A stretch of 64,000 nucleotides of DNA from Pseudomonadota bacterium. GTDB lineage: Bacteria > Myxococcota_A > Polyangia > Haliangiales > Haliangiaceae. Positions 48,017 through 56,582 of this stretch are shown one piece after another (the first letter of the stretch is position 1; each line of letters starts with the position of its first letter). The notes beneath the pieces were generated by a model. The model ran no database searches, was not told the origin of the DNA, and was given only the letters and a program-made list of their open reading frames with translations. The position numbers and the translations under genes were made by a program. Where the stretch lies: assembly GCA_022360315.1 (NCBI GenBank), contig JAKSDA010000085.1, forward strand, positions 1-64,000. Direction: 5' to 3'.

Positions 48017-50274
48017 CCAGCATGGCACTGAGATGGGCGATGGTCGCTCGGTGCATCGCGCACATTGCCCTGTTTACCTGGGCATTAAACGGTCGCCAGG
48101 TGTGGGCCCAAACTCTGTCCATTGCGGCACCTGTCGCGGCGGTCGGCGACGGGGCCACATCGATCGAAATCCAGGTCCATATGGTGCCGGCTGGTCGTCG
48201 TGCATCCGCCAGCTCCCCGTCGCGACGCGATGTCACAAAGGTGGTTCTGAGCGCAGATGCCGGCCGGGTCGGTCCACCGGCGATGACCGAGAGGGGAGGA
48301 TTTTCGTTTCAGTTCGTACCGCCGCGGGTAGCGACCGAGCATCGGGTAAGCCTGGTTGCTCGGGCCAGTCTTCGGGACCGGCGGCGCCTCTATGCCAGGG
48401 CGACAATCGCGGTCCGACCCGATCCCGTGCAGCCGAGCGAGTTTGCAACCGGTGGGGCGTTTGACCTGCGCGGTCCAGACCGCATTCGGCTGACCAGCGG
48501 AATGACTGCGGCCATTTCGATCCGCAAGCCGAATGGGCCCAGGCCGGATTTGATCGCCAGTGTGGGCACTCTGTCACCTCTGGTCGCTGCAGCCGATGGC
48601 CGGCTCATCGCTCGTTACACCCCGCCACCGACTCAATATCCGCAGACCGCAATCATTGCCGCGGTCTCGGCCGATCGCTCGGCATATGACTGGATGTCCA
48701 TTCCCCTGCACGGCGACGCATTGATCGACCTGAAAAGCGAATCTGGAGCCAGTGTAGCTGTCACGGTTGGCGACCAGACCTTCGGCCCAGTACGCATGAA
48801 CCGGCAGGGCAAGGCCAGCATCACGGTGGTCGTACCGCCAGGGGTCAACGACGCCCAAACCACCGCCACCGATAACCTGGGCAATACCAAGCAGGCGATT
48901 TTGCCGCTGCCTCTGTCGTCATTTCCCCGAACAGCTGTCCTGTGTCCACGCGCCTCGGCCCGTATTCTGGTTTTTTCGATCGATGCGCTCGGCCAGCCGC
49001 TCGGCAATGGCCGGGTGTCGCTCACACCGTCCCATGGTGGCATTATCGGTCTCACTCCGGTCGGGCCAGGCGTCCATTCGGCACAATACTCTGTCCCACC
49101 CGGGATCGCCGACAAGGAGCAAGTGACATTCACCGCGGCTGTGGATGGTGAAATCGCCTGGGCCAGTCGTTGTACAGAGCGAATTTCTGTCGAAAAACCC
49201 TCGCGACTCGTCATCCATTTCGGCGTGCCGGCCTATGTTGCCGGTACCGGCAACAGTGTGGAGATCACTGTCCTGGCCGAGTATCCCGATCACCGGCCGG
49301 CGCTGCCCGTTTCGATCCAGCTGGACGTCGACGCCGGTGCGATCACCGCGCTCAAACCCCGGGCGAGCGGCGGCTACACCGCGCGCTGGACCTTGCCGGA
49401 TCAATTCGAAGGCCGCAGCGAGGCCCGGGTGACTGCCAGGGCGGCGGACCTGCCCGCGGCAGTGGGGGCGTTGCCGCTGCGACCCGGGCCAGTCGCCGAA
49501 TTGCAATTGTCGTCCAGCCATACTCGTGTGACCGCCGGCAGTCGTTCCGCGGCGTTGTTGCGAGCGGTCGCACTCGACCGGCACGGAAATCCAGTTCCAC
49601 AGGCTCACCTGACCGCACGATCGAGTGGCTCGATTGAACCATTTGCCGGCCAGGGCAGGGGGATTTTTACTGCCCGCTACCGCGCTCCGGATCGACCGCT
49701 CACCGATCGGATCGTGGTGAGCGAGAAGACCTCGGGTGTTGAGGCAACACTGGCCATGGCTGTCCTGCCGCACCGTCGCTTTGCGGTATCGATCAAAGCC
49801 GGATACGTCAGCAACACCAGCGTGGTTTCGGCTCCTTTTTTGGCCCTGGGCGGAGGATATATTCTGCCCGTGATGGGCGGCGCCGTTGCGCTCGGGGTCG
49901 ACACAGCAGTTTATGCCAGCTCCAAGAAACAGCGCGCAGAGCCGCTGGCCGAAGATATCCAGACCGATGTAGTTGCAGTGCCGATCCTGGCCCGCGCGAC
50001 TGCGGTCATGGAGCTGACCCGCCTGGCAATATATGTGGGCGTCGGCTCTGGCGCCGTGCTCGGCAGAGTATCCGTGTCGTCACCCGAGACCGGCGACAGA
50101 GAGGCCACACGGGTGTTTTTGGCCGTATCGGGTCTGTGTGGGGCCGATATTCCAGCTGGACCGGGCCGGATCCTGGGTGAAATTTCCTATCTCCACGCGG
50201 CTGTCGATGAACCGTTTGCGGTGGGCAATGTGGGCGGAATCCACGCCGCATTCGGCTACCGCTACCGGTTCTAG
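48013..50274 (+). CDS. large Ig-like outer-membrane protein
   Basis: 753-aa secreted protein. A signal sequence (MTSMALRWAMVARCIAHIALFTWALNG) is followed by several Ig-like/invasin-type repeats (GDGATSIEIQVHMVPAG, GTGNSVEITVLAEYPDHRP, VTAGSRSAALLRAVALDRHGNPV). The last 170 residues look like an outer-membrane beta-barrel, ending with aromatic FGYRYRF as C-terminal strands usually do. The ATG at 48013 overlaps the FecR stop (ATGA). A start at 47998 is possible. It is likely the exported end-product of the signalling operon, perhaps an adhesin or envelope sensor. Confidence 0.8.
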   Translation: MTSMALRWAMVARCIAHIALFTWALNGRQVWAQTLSIAAPVAAVGDGATSIEIQVHMVPAGRRASASSPSRRDVTKVVLSADAGRVGPPAMTERGGFSFQFVPPRVATEHRVSLVARASLRDRRRLYARATIAVRPDPVQPSEFATGGAFDLRGPDRIRLTSGMTAAISIRKPNGPRPDLIASVGTLSPLVAAADGRLIARYTPPPTQYPQTAIIAAVSADRSAYDWMSIPLHGDALIDLKSESGASVAVTVGDQTFGPVRMNRQGKASITVVVPPGVNDAQTTATDNLGNTKQAILPLPLSSFPRTAVLCPRASARILVFSIDALGQPLGNGRVSLTPSHGGIIGLTPVGPGVHSAQYSVPPGIADKEQVTFTAAVDGEIAWASRCTERISVEKPSRLVIHFGVPAYVAGTGNSVEITVLAEYPDHRPALPVSIQLDVDAGAITALKPRASGGYTARWTLPDQFEGRSEARVTARAADLPAAVGALPLRPGPVAELQLSSSHTRVTAGSRSAALLRAVALDRHGNPVPQAHLTARSSGSIEPFAGQGRGIFTARYRAPDRPLTDRIVVSEKTSGVEATLAMAVLPHRRFAVSIKAGYVSNTSVVSAPFLALGGGYILPVMGGAVALGVDTAVYASSKKQRAEPLAEDIQTDVVAVPILARATAVMELTRLAIYVGVGSGAVLGRVSVSSPETGDREATRVFLAVSGLCGADIPAGPGRILGEISYLHAAVDEPFAVGNVGGIHAAFGYRYRF

Positions 50275-50312
50275 CCCGGCTTGATCCGGGCCAACCCGAC
50301 GCCGGGTCTGAC

Positions 50313-51383
50313 TCATTCGGCCCCGATGCCGGCAATCTCTGCCATACGGCGCTCGATCCATCGCGCCTCCTCATCGAGGCCGTGCTCGCGGTAAAACGAG
50401 CCCAGGTTTCGGTAGCGGGCCAGCGGCTCGAAGCCGATCGAATGGTGGAGTTTGCGCAGATCGATCGGACAGAGATGCAATGGCTGGGCGTCGGTCTCCC
50501 GCAGATGATTGGACCCGTTCATCACGCACAGATAATAAATGCAGTGCTCGACACCGAACATGTGACCGAGTTCGTGGACCAGGACCTTCAAGCTGCGCCG
50601 CAAAACCAGCGCGTCGACCTCCTGTGCCGCCGCGCTCGATTCACCGTAGAATGCGGGATGATGGTACCGGGCCAGACTGTACACGCCGACTCGTTTGCTC
50701 AGCGACGCCTGGCCAAACACGAAATTCCACGCCGGCTCGGGATAGAGGTCGATGGTCGTGAGTCCGATGAGGGCACGGGCGTCGTGGGGCAATTTTTTTT
50801 CGAGATAGGCGAGGATGTCCGTGCTCAAGAGCTGGCGTTGCTTGCTGAACCGGTTGATGCGACCGCGCGCACCGACCTCGACGGCTGTGATCCGGGGCAA
50901 GACCCGCACGGGCAGGTCATAGAAGAGGCCCGCGTATTCGGCCAGGACGGCGGTCGAGACCCGATCGAATGGCCGGCTGTCCGGCCGCTCCGGCGACTCG
51001 CGCAGCCAGCGACCGCCATCCTGTTCCGGGTCGATGGGCAGGATATAGATGGTCCGCCGGTGCGGCGAGGCACGGTTGGGCCGAGCCTCGACAAATTGGT
51101 TGAAGCTCTGTCCAGTCTCGCGAAACTCGGCTAACCATTCGCCGGGTGCCGGTGTCGGCATAGGCCGAAACGAGTCGCTCACGGCAAACGACCGGGTGAG
51201 CACATCGGACAGTCCGTGGGTCGTTCCCAGGCCGATCTGTCGCTCCCCGGGATTGGGCGGGACAAAACCGCTGTGCAGCGAAGACAGACGGGGCTGTGAA
51301 ACCGGTTCGTCCCGGCAGCTCGCTGGCTCGCATGCCCCGGCCCAGCTCGCGGTCGACACTATCACCACGAGATGCCTCGCCAT
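50313..51383 (-). CDS. archaemetzincin-type zinc metalloprotease, exported
   Basis: 356-aa protein. The family signature is nearly complete: HELGHMFGVEHCIYYLCVMN, with the extended zinc site HExxHxxGxxH, two of the four structural cysteines and the Met-turn. The C-terminal CPIDLRKLHH has Asp where archaemetzincins have the last cysteine (CPxCLRKL). A lipoprotein-like signal (MARHLVVIVSTASWAGAC) implies export, while archaemetzincins are usually cytoplasmic. Tyr/Phe-rich region RVGVYSLARYHH precedes the site. ATG 51383 is taken because the signal starts there; the frame is open to 51476. Likely a peptidase acting in the envelope, with unproven activity. Confidence 0.85.
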   Translation of the reverse strand: MARHLVVIVSTASWAGACEPASCRDEPVSQPRLSSLHSGFVPPNPGERQIGLGTTHGLSDVLTRSFAVSDSFRPMPTPAPGEWLAEFRETGQSFNQFVEARPNRASPHRRTIYILPIDPEQDGGRWLRESPERPDSRPFDRVSTAVLAEYAGLFYDLPVRVLPRITAVEVGARGRINRFSKQRQLLSTDILAYLEKKLPHDARALIGLTTIDLYPEPAWNFVFGQASLSKRVGVYSLARYHHPAFYGESSAAAQEVDALVLRRSLKVLVHELGHMFGVEHCIYYLCVMNGSNHLRETDAQPLHLCPIDLRKLHHSIGFEPLARYRNLGSFYREHGLDEEARWIERRMAEIAGIGAE

Positions 51384-51482
51384 GCGCTTGCAGATTGTGG
51401 GCCGGGTACGGTCGCCTTGCATCCTTTCCAATGTGACTGTGTACAGATTGGTTCGCAACCGAGCTCGTGCGACCATGAAGGC

Positions 51483-52136
51483 ATGTCAGACCCAGATTCT
51501 CGGACCGGCAAACGATATGCAACCGAAGCGATCCTGGCCTATCTCGATCGAATACACGCCGGCCACGACACCGGACTCGAAGCGGCCTTTACCACACCCG
51601 AACGAGAGGGCATTCCCGCCATCATGGTGTCGCCGTCCGAGGGCCGGCTGCTCGAGCTCATCCTGCGCATGATAGCGGCCAAAAAAGTGGTCGAGATCGG
51701 CACTCTGGTCGGCTACTCGGCCATTCGCATGGCTGCTGCTCTGCCCGCTCACGGCAAATTGTGGTCGATCGAGGCCGATCCCAAACACGCCGAAGTGGCG
51801 CGCCGGAACATCGCAGCTGCCGGGTGCGCCGATCGTGTCGAGGTCGTCGAGGGACCGGCGCGCGATATTCTGTCTTCCCTCGAAGTGCACGGCCCGTTCG
51901 ATGCTGTGTTTGTCGACGCCGACAAGGGCAGTTACGACCATTACGGCACATGGGCCGAGGCCAATTTGCGCCAGGGCGGTTTACTCCTGGGTGATAATGC
52001 GCATCTGTTTGGCAATTTGCTCGACGAAAGCGATACTGCCCGGGCAATGCGCCGCTTTCACGAACGCGCCGCCCAGGTTTTCCACTCGACATGCATTCCG
52101 ACCCCGGACGGTTTGCTTCTGGCGATCAAGAAATAA
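51483..52136 (+). CDS. class I O-methyltransferase (CCoAOMT/family 3 type)
   Basis: 217-aa SAM-dependent enzyme. Motif I is VVEIGTLVGYSAIRMA, followed by KLWSIEADPKHAEVARRNIA. The metal and catalytic aspartates are in FDAVFVDADKGSYDHYGTW, and NLRQGGLLLGDNA follows. The length is exactly that of the bacterial family 3 group, which methylate catechol or other vicinal hydroxyls with a divalent metal. ATG 51483 is favoured since the preceding frame (from 51372) is Cys/His-rich and unconserved. It is divergent from the archaemetzincin gene; its 3' end is 30 bp from repeat fragment R4. Confidence 0.92.
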   Translation: MSDPDSRTGKRYATEAILAYLDRIHAGHDTGLEAAFTTPEREGIPAIMVSPSEGRLLELILRMIAAKKVVEIGTLVGYSAIRMAAALPAHGKLWSIEADPKHAEVARRNIAAAGCADRVEVVEGPARDILSSLEVHGPFDAVFVDADKGSYDHYGTWAEANLRQGGLLLGDNAHLFGNLLDESDTARAMRRFHERAAQVFHSTCIPTPDGLLLAIKK

Positions 52137-52166
52137 ACAGAAACGCGTCGGCTGGTCGGCCGTAAT

Positions 52167-52200
52167 GGGTACTTACTTGCGGGTCGCGGTACTAAGACAG
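52167..52200. repeat. repeat fragment R4
   Basis: CTTGCGGGTCGCGGTACT (52176-52193) is identical to the right end of copy R2, and bases to either side also agree (GGGTACTTA here, GGGCACTTC in R2). Only the end of the element is present. Like R1, it covers the stop codon of a reverse-strand gene, here the FIST protein. Confidence 0.6.
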
Positions 52201-53346
52201 GTCGCGCTGTCGAAACAGACCGAACGAGCTGGTATAACTGTGTAGCCAGGTCCGGCCACCAACCGGGCCGATTTCGCCGTTGCAGAAAAAACCGCCCAGG
52301 GCCACGTCGCCAAACTGGTCGCGAAATAGCTCACTGTCGTGGTCCGAGCGGCCGTACATGCCCGTGCCTCGACTCAAACACGAAAAGAGCAGTGCGCCGT
52401 GCGGACTGGCACCGTGGTGGGAGGCGAGTAGATGGCGAAGGTCTGCCGCCGAGGTCTCGGCGTCCAGCACGTGGAATTGCACTACTTGGTTGTCCACGAG
52501 ATCGGCGGCGACCATGAGAGCGTCCATGTCGGACTGTACACCGATGATATTGCGGATGAGAAAGTCGCCGTGGCGATACTGCTGCTGCTCGCGATCCATG
52601 ACCAGGCCGATGAATACCGACTGACGGAAAAGCTGCTGATCAGAGGTCGGCAGCTGCTTGTACAGAGACTCGAGGACGGTCAGAGCGGGCTGGCCGTCGA
52701 GCTCGAAAATGGCGTTTTTCTCGACCCGGGTCGCGAACACCGGCGTGCCTATCGGCCGGCAGCCCTGGGCCACAATGGTGTCGACCTCGATATTGCCGGA
52801 AAGAGCGATTCCGACTGCGCCACCGAGTTCGGTGTTCTTTCCCGCATAGAGCGTCATGGTTCCCGGTTCGGTACCGCCGCTGGCCATCCCGCCGATTTTT
52901 GTGCTGGTCGGGTAGACCTGGTCCATCCAGCGCAGGAGCGCGTCGGTTGGACAGGTGAGTGGATCGGGCAGAAGTACAAACGCCCGGGCTTCATGTGGAT
53001 TCACACCGATGCGCGCTCGCCAGGTCGCGGCATCGTCTTCCAGGTGAAACGGGGTGATGGTCACTCCGGGCAGCACAGCCGCGGTGAGTGACAGTGCGCG
53101 CTCGTGCTCGATCTCGCGACCCCCGCCGATGACTCCCCTGGCCGAGCAACCGATGAGCACTGCGCCGGGGTGACGTTCGGTCACATGTGGCGGTAGACGC
53201 GATGCGTGGCTCACATAATCAGGGCTGGCAAACGCGGCGATCAGGTCGGGCTCTCGGCCGCCGAGATCACCTGCGATCGTGTCGAGCGCTTCGTCGATCG
53301 CATCCTCGATGCGCGCCGCCTGAGAAATCGCGGTTGCCCACTGCAT
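52192..53346 (-). CDS. FIST-domain sensory protein
   Basis: 384-aa protein with FIST_N (about 30-220: AAFASPDYVSHASRLPPHVTERHPGAVLIGCSARGVIGGG) and FIST_C domains (about 225-370: LTVLESLYKQLP, and GALLFSCLSRGTGMYGRSDHD, GFFCNGEIGPVGGRTWLHSYTSSFGLF). FIST domains bind small ligands such as amino acids in signalling proteins, though this one has no output domain. It may be a stand-alone sensor or partner. It is downstream of feoB on the same strand with 98 bp between. Its stop codon lies in a repeat fragment. Confidence 0.92.
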   Translation of the reverse strand: MQWATAISQAARIEDAIDEALDTIAGDLGGREPDLIAAFASPDYVSHASRLPPHVTERHPGAVLIGCSARGVIGGGREIEHERALSLTAAVLPGVTITPFHLEDDAATWRARIGVNPHEARAFVLLPDPLTCPTDALLRWMDQVYPTSTKIGGMASGGTEPGTMTLYAGKNTELGGAVGIALSGNIEVDTIVAQGCRPIGTPVFATRVEKNAIFELDGQPALTVLESLYKQLPTSDQQLFRQSVFIGLVMDREQQQYRHGDFLIRNIIGVQSDMDALMVAADLVDNQVVQFHVLDAETSAADLRHLLASHHGASPHGALLFSCLSRGTGMYGRSDHDSELFRDQFGDVALGGFFCNGEIGPVGGRTWLHSYTSSFGLFRQRDLS

Positions 53347-53444
53347 GCGTTGTCATACCGCAATCAGCGCGGGATCGCCAGACGCCCGTGGAGACCTGCG
53401 CGATACTCCGGACCTCGCTGCCGGGTGCCAGATGTCCGCGCCAC

Positions 53445-55589
53445 TCAAGCCAGGCCGAGTAAACGGCCGCCCTGGTAGACCAGGAAGCTGGCGATCCACG
53501 CCAGTGCAGTCATATAGCCAAACAGAAATAGCGGCCAGCGGTAGCTCCTGGTCTCGCGTCTGACCACGGCCAAGGTACTCATGCACTGGCAGGCCAGGGC
53601 AAAAAAGATCATCAGAGACAGGCCGACCAGCGGGGTATAAACCGGTCGATCGTCTTTGCGTCGGGCCTCGCGCATGCGCTGGCGCAACGTGGTGTTGGTC
53701 TCGTCCGCGCCTGCGCCCGCGCTGTACACCACGCCCATGGTCGAGACAAAGACCTCGCGCGCCGCGAATGCGCCGATGATTCCGACCCCGATCTTCCAGT
53801 CGAAACCCAGCGGCGCGATGGCCGGCTCGATCGCGCGACCGAGGCGACCGCCGTAGCTCTGATGCAATTGCTCGCCTTGGCGTTGGTTGTCGAGTTCAGC
53901 CGCAGTATCGGCCGAGGACATCCGCGCGATCAGATCATCGTGGGACGGCGCGGTGTCAGGCGTCACTCGGGGAAAGCTGAGCAAGAACCAGAGCACCGCA
54001 GTGCAGATCAGAATCACCGTGCCCGCCTCGGTCAAGAACAGGCGCGATCGCTCCCACATCATGCGAAGCACATCGGCCAGCCGCGGCCGGCGATACGGCG
54101 GCAACTCGATGACGAAGGGCAGCCGTTTGGCGCGCAGTGGAGCGACCAGACGAGACAGTACCCAGGCCGCACAAAGGGCCGTGACCGTGCTGAACAGATA
54201 CATGCACACCATCAAAAGACCCTGGATCGGAAATACTCCCAATACCTGCCCGGCCGGAAAAAGCGCCGCGATGACCAACGTGTACACCGGTAAACGCGCC
54301 GAACAGGTCATCAGTGGTACAACCATCATGGTGAGCAGACGATCGCGGCGCCGCTCCATGGTCCGGGTCGCCAGGATCGCGGGAACCGCGCAGGCAAAGC
54401 CCGAAAGCATGGGCACAAATGCCTTGCCGTGCAGATTCATCGACCGCATGATCCGATCCATCAGATAGGCGACTCGGGCCAGATATCCGCTGTCTTCCAT
54501 GAGGCCGATGAAAAAGAACAAGAGCAGGATTTGCGGCAAGAACACGAGGACCGAGCCGATTCCGGCGATCAGGCCGTCGACGATGAAATCGCTGAAAATC
54601 CCGGCCGGCAAAATAGCTCGCACCTCGCCGCCAAGCCAGGTAAGGGCGTCCTCGATCAGCGTGATGGCCGGATCAGACCAGGCAAAAAGGGCCTGAAAAA
54701 CCACGAACATCGCGCCCAGGAATACGGCGTAACCAGCCACTCGGTGCAACAAGATGCTGTCGATGCGGTCGGTGAGACTGTGATCGGGCTGGCCGGGCAA
54801 AAGTGGCGCAATGCTTCGGTCGATCCAGCGATAGCGACCCTCCACTACCTCGTCGTCGATAGCCCGGGGATCGTCGCTGACTTCGGCGACGACCCGGCGC
54901 AGCCGGTCGTCGATGCCGACCAGTTCATCCTCGCCGTCGATGCTCATCAAGGCCCACAAAGCCATCGCGTCAGTGCGCGGCCAGGATGCGGGCAGAGCGC
55001 TGTTGACCCGGTCGAGTCTGCGGGTCATGGCCGGCGAAAACGACCACTTCCACAGCGGCTCGGGCGCGGGCCGGGCGATCGCCCTGACAATGGCCTCGCG
55101 CAGGCGATCCAGCCCTACCCCCCGGTTCGCCACAATCGACACGACGTCGCAGCCGGTCGCCCGGCCGAGGGCAGATGGGTCGGGCGCTGCGTCACCCGCC
55201 TCGTCGACCATGGTGAGCGCCACGACGACCCGTACGCCGTGCTCGAGCGCCTGAAGTACCAGATACCAGCCGCGGGTGACCTGCGTGGCATCCACGCACA
55301 GGACGACCACATCGGGCTTGCGATTGGTGCCCAGGCCAAGCATGGCCTCCAGGGCGATCTGTTCCTCCCCGGTGTGAGCCAGCAGGGAATACGATCCCGG
55401 TAGATCGGCAACCTCGATCGAACCCCTGGCCGCAGCCGCGCCGTCCAACTTCATGGTCGCCTGCCTGCGCTCGACCGTGATGCCGGGATAATTGCCGATC
55501 TTGGCCCGCCGCCCAGTCAGCGCATTAAACAGTGTGGTCTTGCCCGTATTGGGATTGCCTCCAATGACGACCAGGGCACCCTCGCTCAC
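53445..55589 (-). CDS. feoB: ferrous iron transporter FeoB
   Basis: 714-aa GTPase/permease. G1 GGNPNTGKTTLFNAL, switch YPGITVER, G3 DLPGSYSLLAH. The G4 position reads VVVALTMVDEAG, in which the first residue of the usual NxxD is Thr. The G5 region is SIVANRGVGL. The core permease has VLVFLPQILLLFFFIGLMEDSGYLARVAYLMDR and the second gate around AGTVILICTAVLWFLLSFP, with a C-terminal repeat unit GAFAAREVFVSTMGVVYSAG. Imports Fe(II) from the periplasm. It overlaps feoA by four bases. The Fur box upstream indicates iron repression. Confidence 0.96.
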   Translation of the reverse strand: MSEGALVVIGGNPNTGKTTLFNALTGRRAKIGNYPGITVERRQATMKLDGAAAARGSIEVADLPGSYSLLAHTGEEQIALEAMLGLGTNRKPDVVVLCVDATQVTRGWYLVLQALEHGVRVVVALTMVDEAGDAAPDPSALGRATGCDVVSIVANRGVGLDRLREAIVRAIARPAPEPLWKWSFSPAMTRRLDRVNSALPASWPRTDAMALWALMSIDGEDELVGIDDRLRRVVAEVSDDPRAIDDEVVEGRYRWIDRSIAPLLPGQPDHSLTDRIDSILLHRVAGYAVFLGAMFVVFQALFAWSDPAITLIEDALTWLGGEVRAILPAGIFSDFIVDGLIAGIGSVLVFLPQILLLFFFIGLMEDSGYLARVAYLMDRIMRSMNLHGKAFVPMLSGFACAVPAILATRTMERRRDRLLTMMVVPLMTCSARLPVYTLVIAALFPAGQVLGVFPIQGLLMVCMYLFSTVTALCAAWVLSRLVAPLRAKRLPFVIELPPYRRPRLADVLRMMWERSRLFLTEAGTVILICTAVLWFLLSFPRVTPDTAPSHDDLIARMSSADTAAELDNQRQGEQLHQSYGGRLGRAIEPAIAPLGFDWKIGVGIIGAFAAREVFVSTMGVVYSAGAGADETNTTLRQRMREARRKDDRPVYTPLVGLSLMIFFALACQCMSTLAVVRRETRSYRWPLFLFGYMTALAWIASFLVYQGGRLLGLA

Positions 55590-55834
55590 GATTGCACCCC
55601 GGTTTTGGCCTTGCCTTTCACCTCGATCGACTCCGCCTCTCGAAGCCGGATCGACAGATGGCTGTGACGCGCTTCGATCTCGATGGGATCACCGAGTGGA
55701 GCCACCTTGAGAACCTTGACCGCCGTGCCGGGCGTCAAGCCCATCTCCAGAAGCCGGCGGCGAAATCGCCGCTCTCCGCCGACCCGCACCACCGTGACCG
55801 TCTTGTGATGAGGAATATCCGCCAATGACCTCAC
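55586..55834 (-). CDS. feoA: ferrous iron transport accessory protein FeoA
   Basis: 82-aa SH3-like protein: VTVVRVGGERRFRRRLLEMGLTPGTAVKVLKVAPLGDPIEIEARH, then SIRLREAESIEV. This is the full FeoA fold, partner of FeoB. The stop overlaps the feoB start (ATGA). The gene starts 150 bp from the Fur-box-like site at 55984-56002. Confidence 0.93.
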   Translation of the reverse strand: MRSLADIPHHKTVTVVRVGGERRFRRRLLEMGLTPGTAVKVLKVAPLGDPIEIEARHSHLSIRLREAESIEVKGKAKTGVQS

Positions 55835-55983
55835 ACCCGGCCTCTCGACAACTGGCTGCTATCGGTCCAGCTCCCATGGACACTCCGGCCCCGGCCCGAC
55901 ATCCCGGCACGCAACGCGAAGCGAGATTCATACAGAACGGGGCGGCCGCGCGGCCGGCTGTTCGGGCCTTCCACATAAAATTT

Positions 55984-56002
55984 GAAAATCATTATCAATA
56001 TC
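55984..56002. promoter_or_regulatory. Fur box
   Basis: GAAAATCATTATCAATATC matches 15 of 19 positions of the classic Fur consensus. It lies between feoA (reverse) and the small gene at 56127 (forward), in an AT-rich patch, so iron-loaded Fur may repress both. Confidence 0.75.
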
Positions 56003-56126
56003 GATTACCATCGACTGCGCGGTCGGTCAAGAGAATGCGCGAGGTGCCTAGCAGTGGGGGTAGAGTTTCGTCATATAGGTTTGTCGCTTCACCAGGAACT
56101 CGTGATCCGACAGAATAGGAGGAACA

Positions 56127-56369
56127 GTGTCGCAAGAGCTTGTTTGGACGAAGTTGGTCAACTTTATGGGTCCGAGCCGGGCCCATGTACTGATGGATGA
56201 AGTTCTGGATGAGCTCGGCCTTACTGAACTGCGCAATGCCGACGATCGTCTTCGCTTTGCCTGTGCTCTCATCGAGCGCGGCGGTGCGAATCGTCTCATC
56301 GGTCGGACGATCGCCGCACAGGCGCGCCTACACGGCGCAAGTGAGATTGTGGGTTGCCGACCGGGATGA
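56127..56369 (+). CDS. small hypothetical protein, iron-region
   Basis: 80-aa protein, not recognised. GTG start at 56127 with AGGAGG a few bases upstream. It is probably all helical: KLVNFMGPSRAHVLMDEVLDELGL, then DRLRFACALIERGGANRLIGRTIA and a short tail. It is divergent from feoA with the Fur box between, so it may be iron-regulated. No transmembrane segment, cysteine cluster or metal motif beyond one Cys in the middle and one at the tail. Confidence 0.65.
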   Translation: MSQELVWTKLVNFMGPSRAHVLMDEVLDELGLTELRNADDRLRFACALIERGGANRLIGRTIAAQARLHGASEIVGCRPG

Positions 56370-56582
56370 GGGACATCTGACCGAGCGGAGCTGATTATTC
56401 GATTCGTCTGTTTCAGCCATCACTTCAGGTGTCCAGCCATTGTTCCAGCAACTGAGATGTCTTCATCCCGATGGCGGTGCCGGTTTGCCTCGATCGCCTC
56501 GAGACGGCTAAAATGAATCCGTCCGTCCAATTATGACCGGGTTTGGCTGCAAACCCGGGACCGTCCTGGCAGCACAGACAAG

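Noticed and set aside
52167..52200. Full repeat copy at 52.2 kb
   Set aside because: Only the right end is shared; the rest does not align with R1 or R2 by eye.
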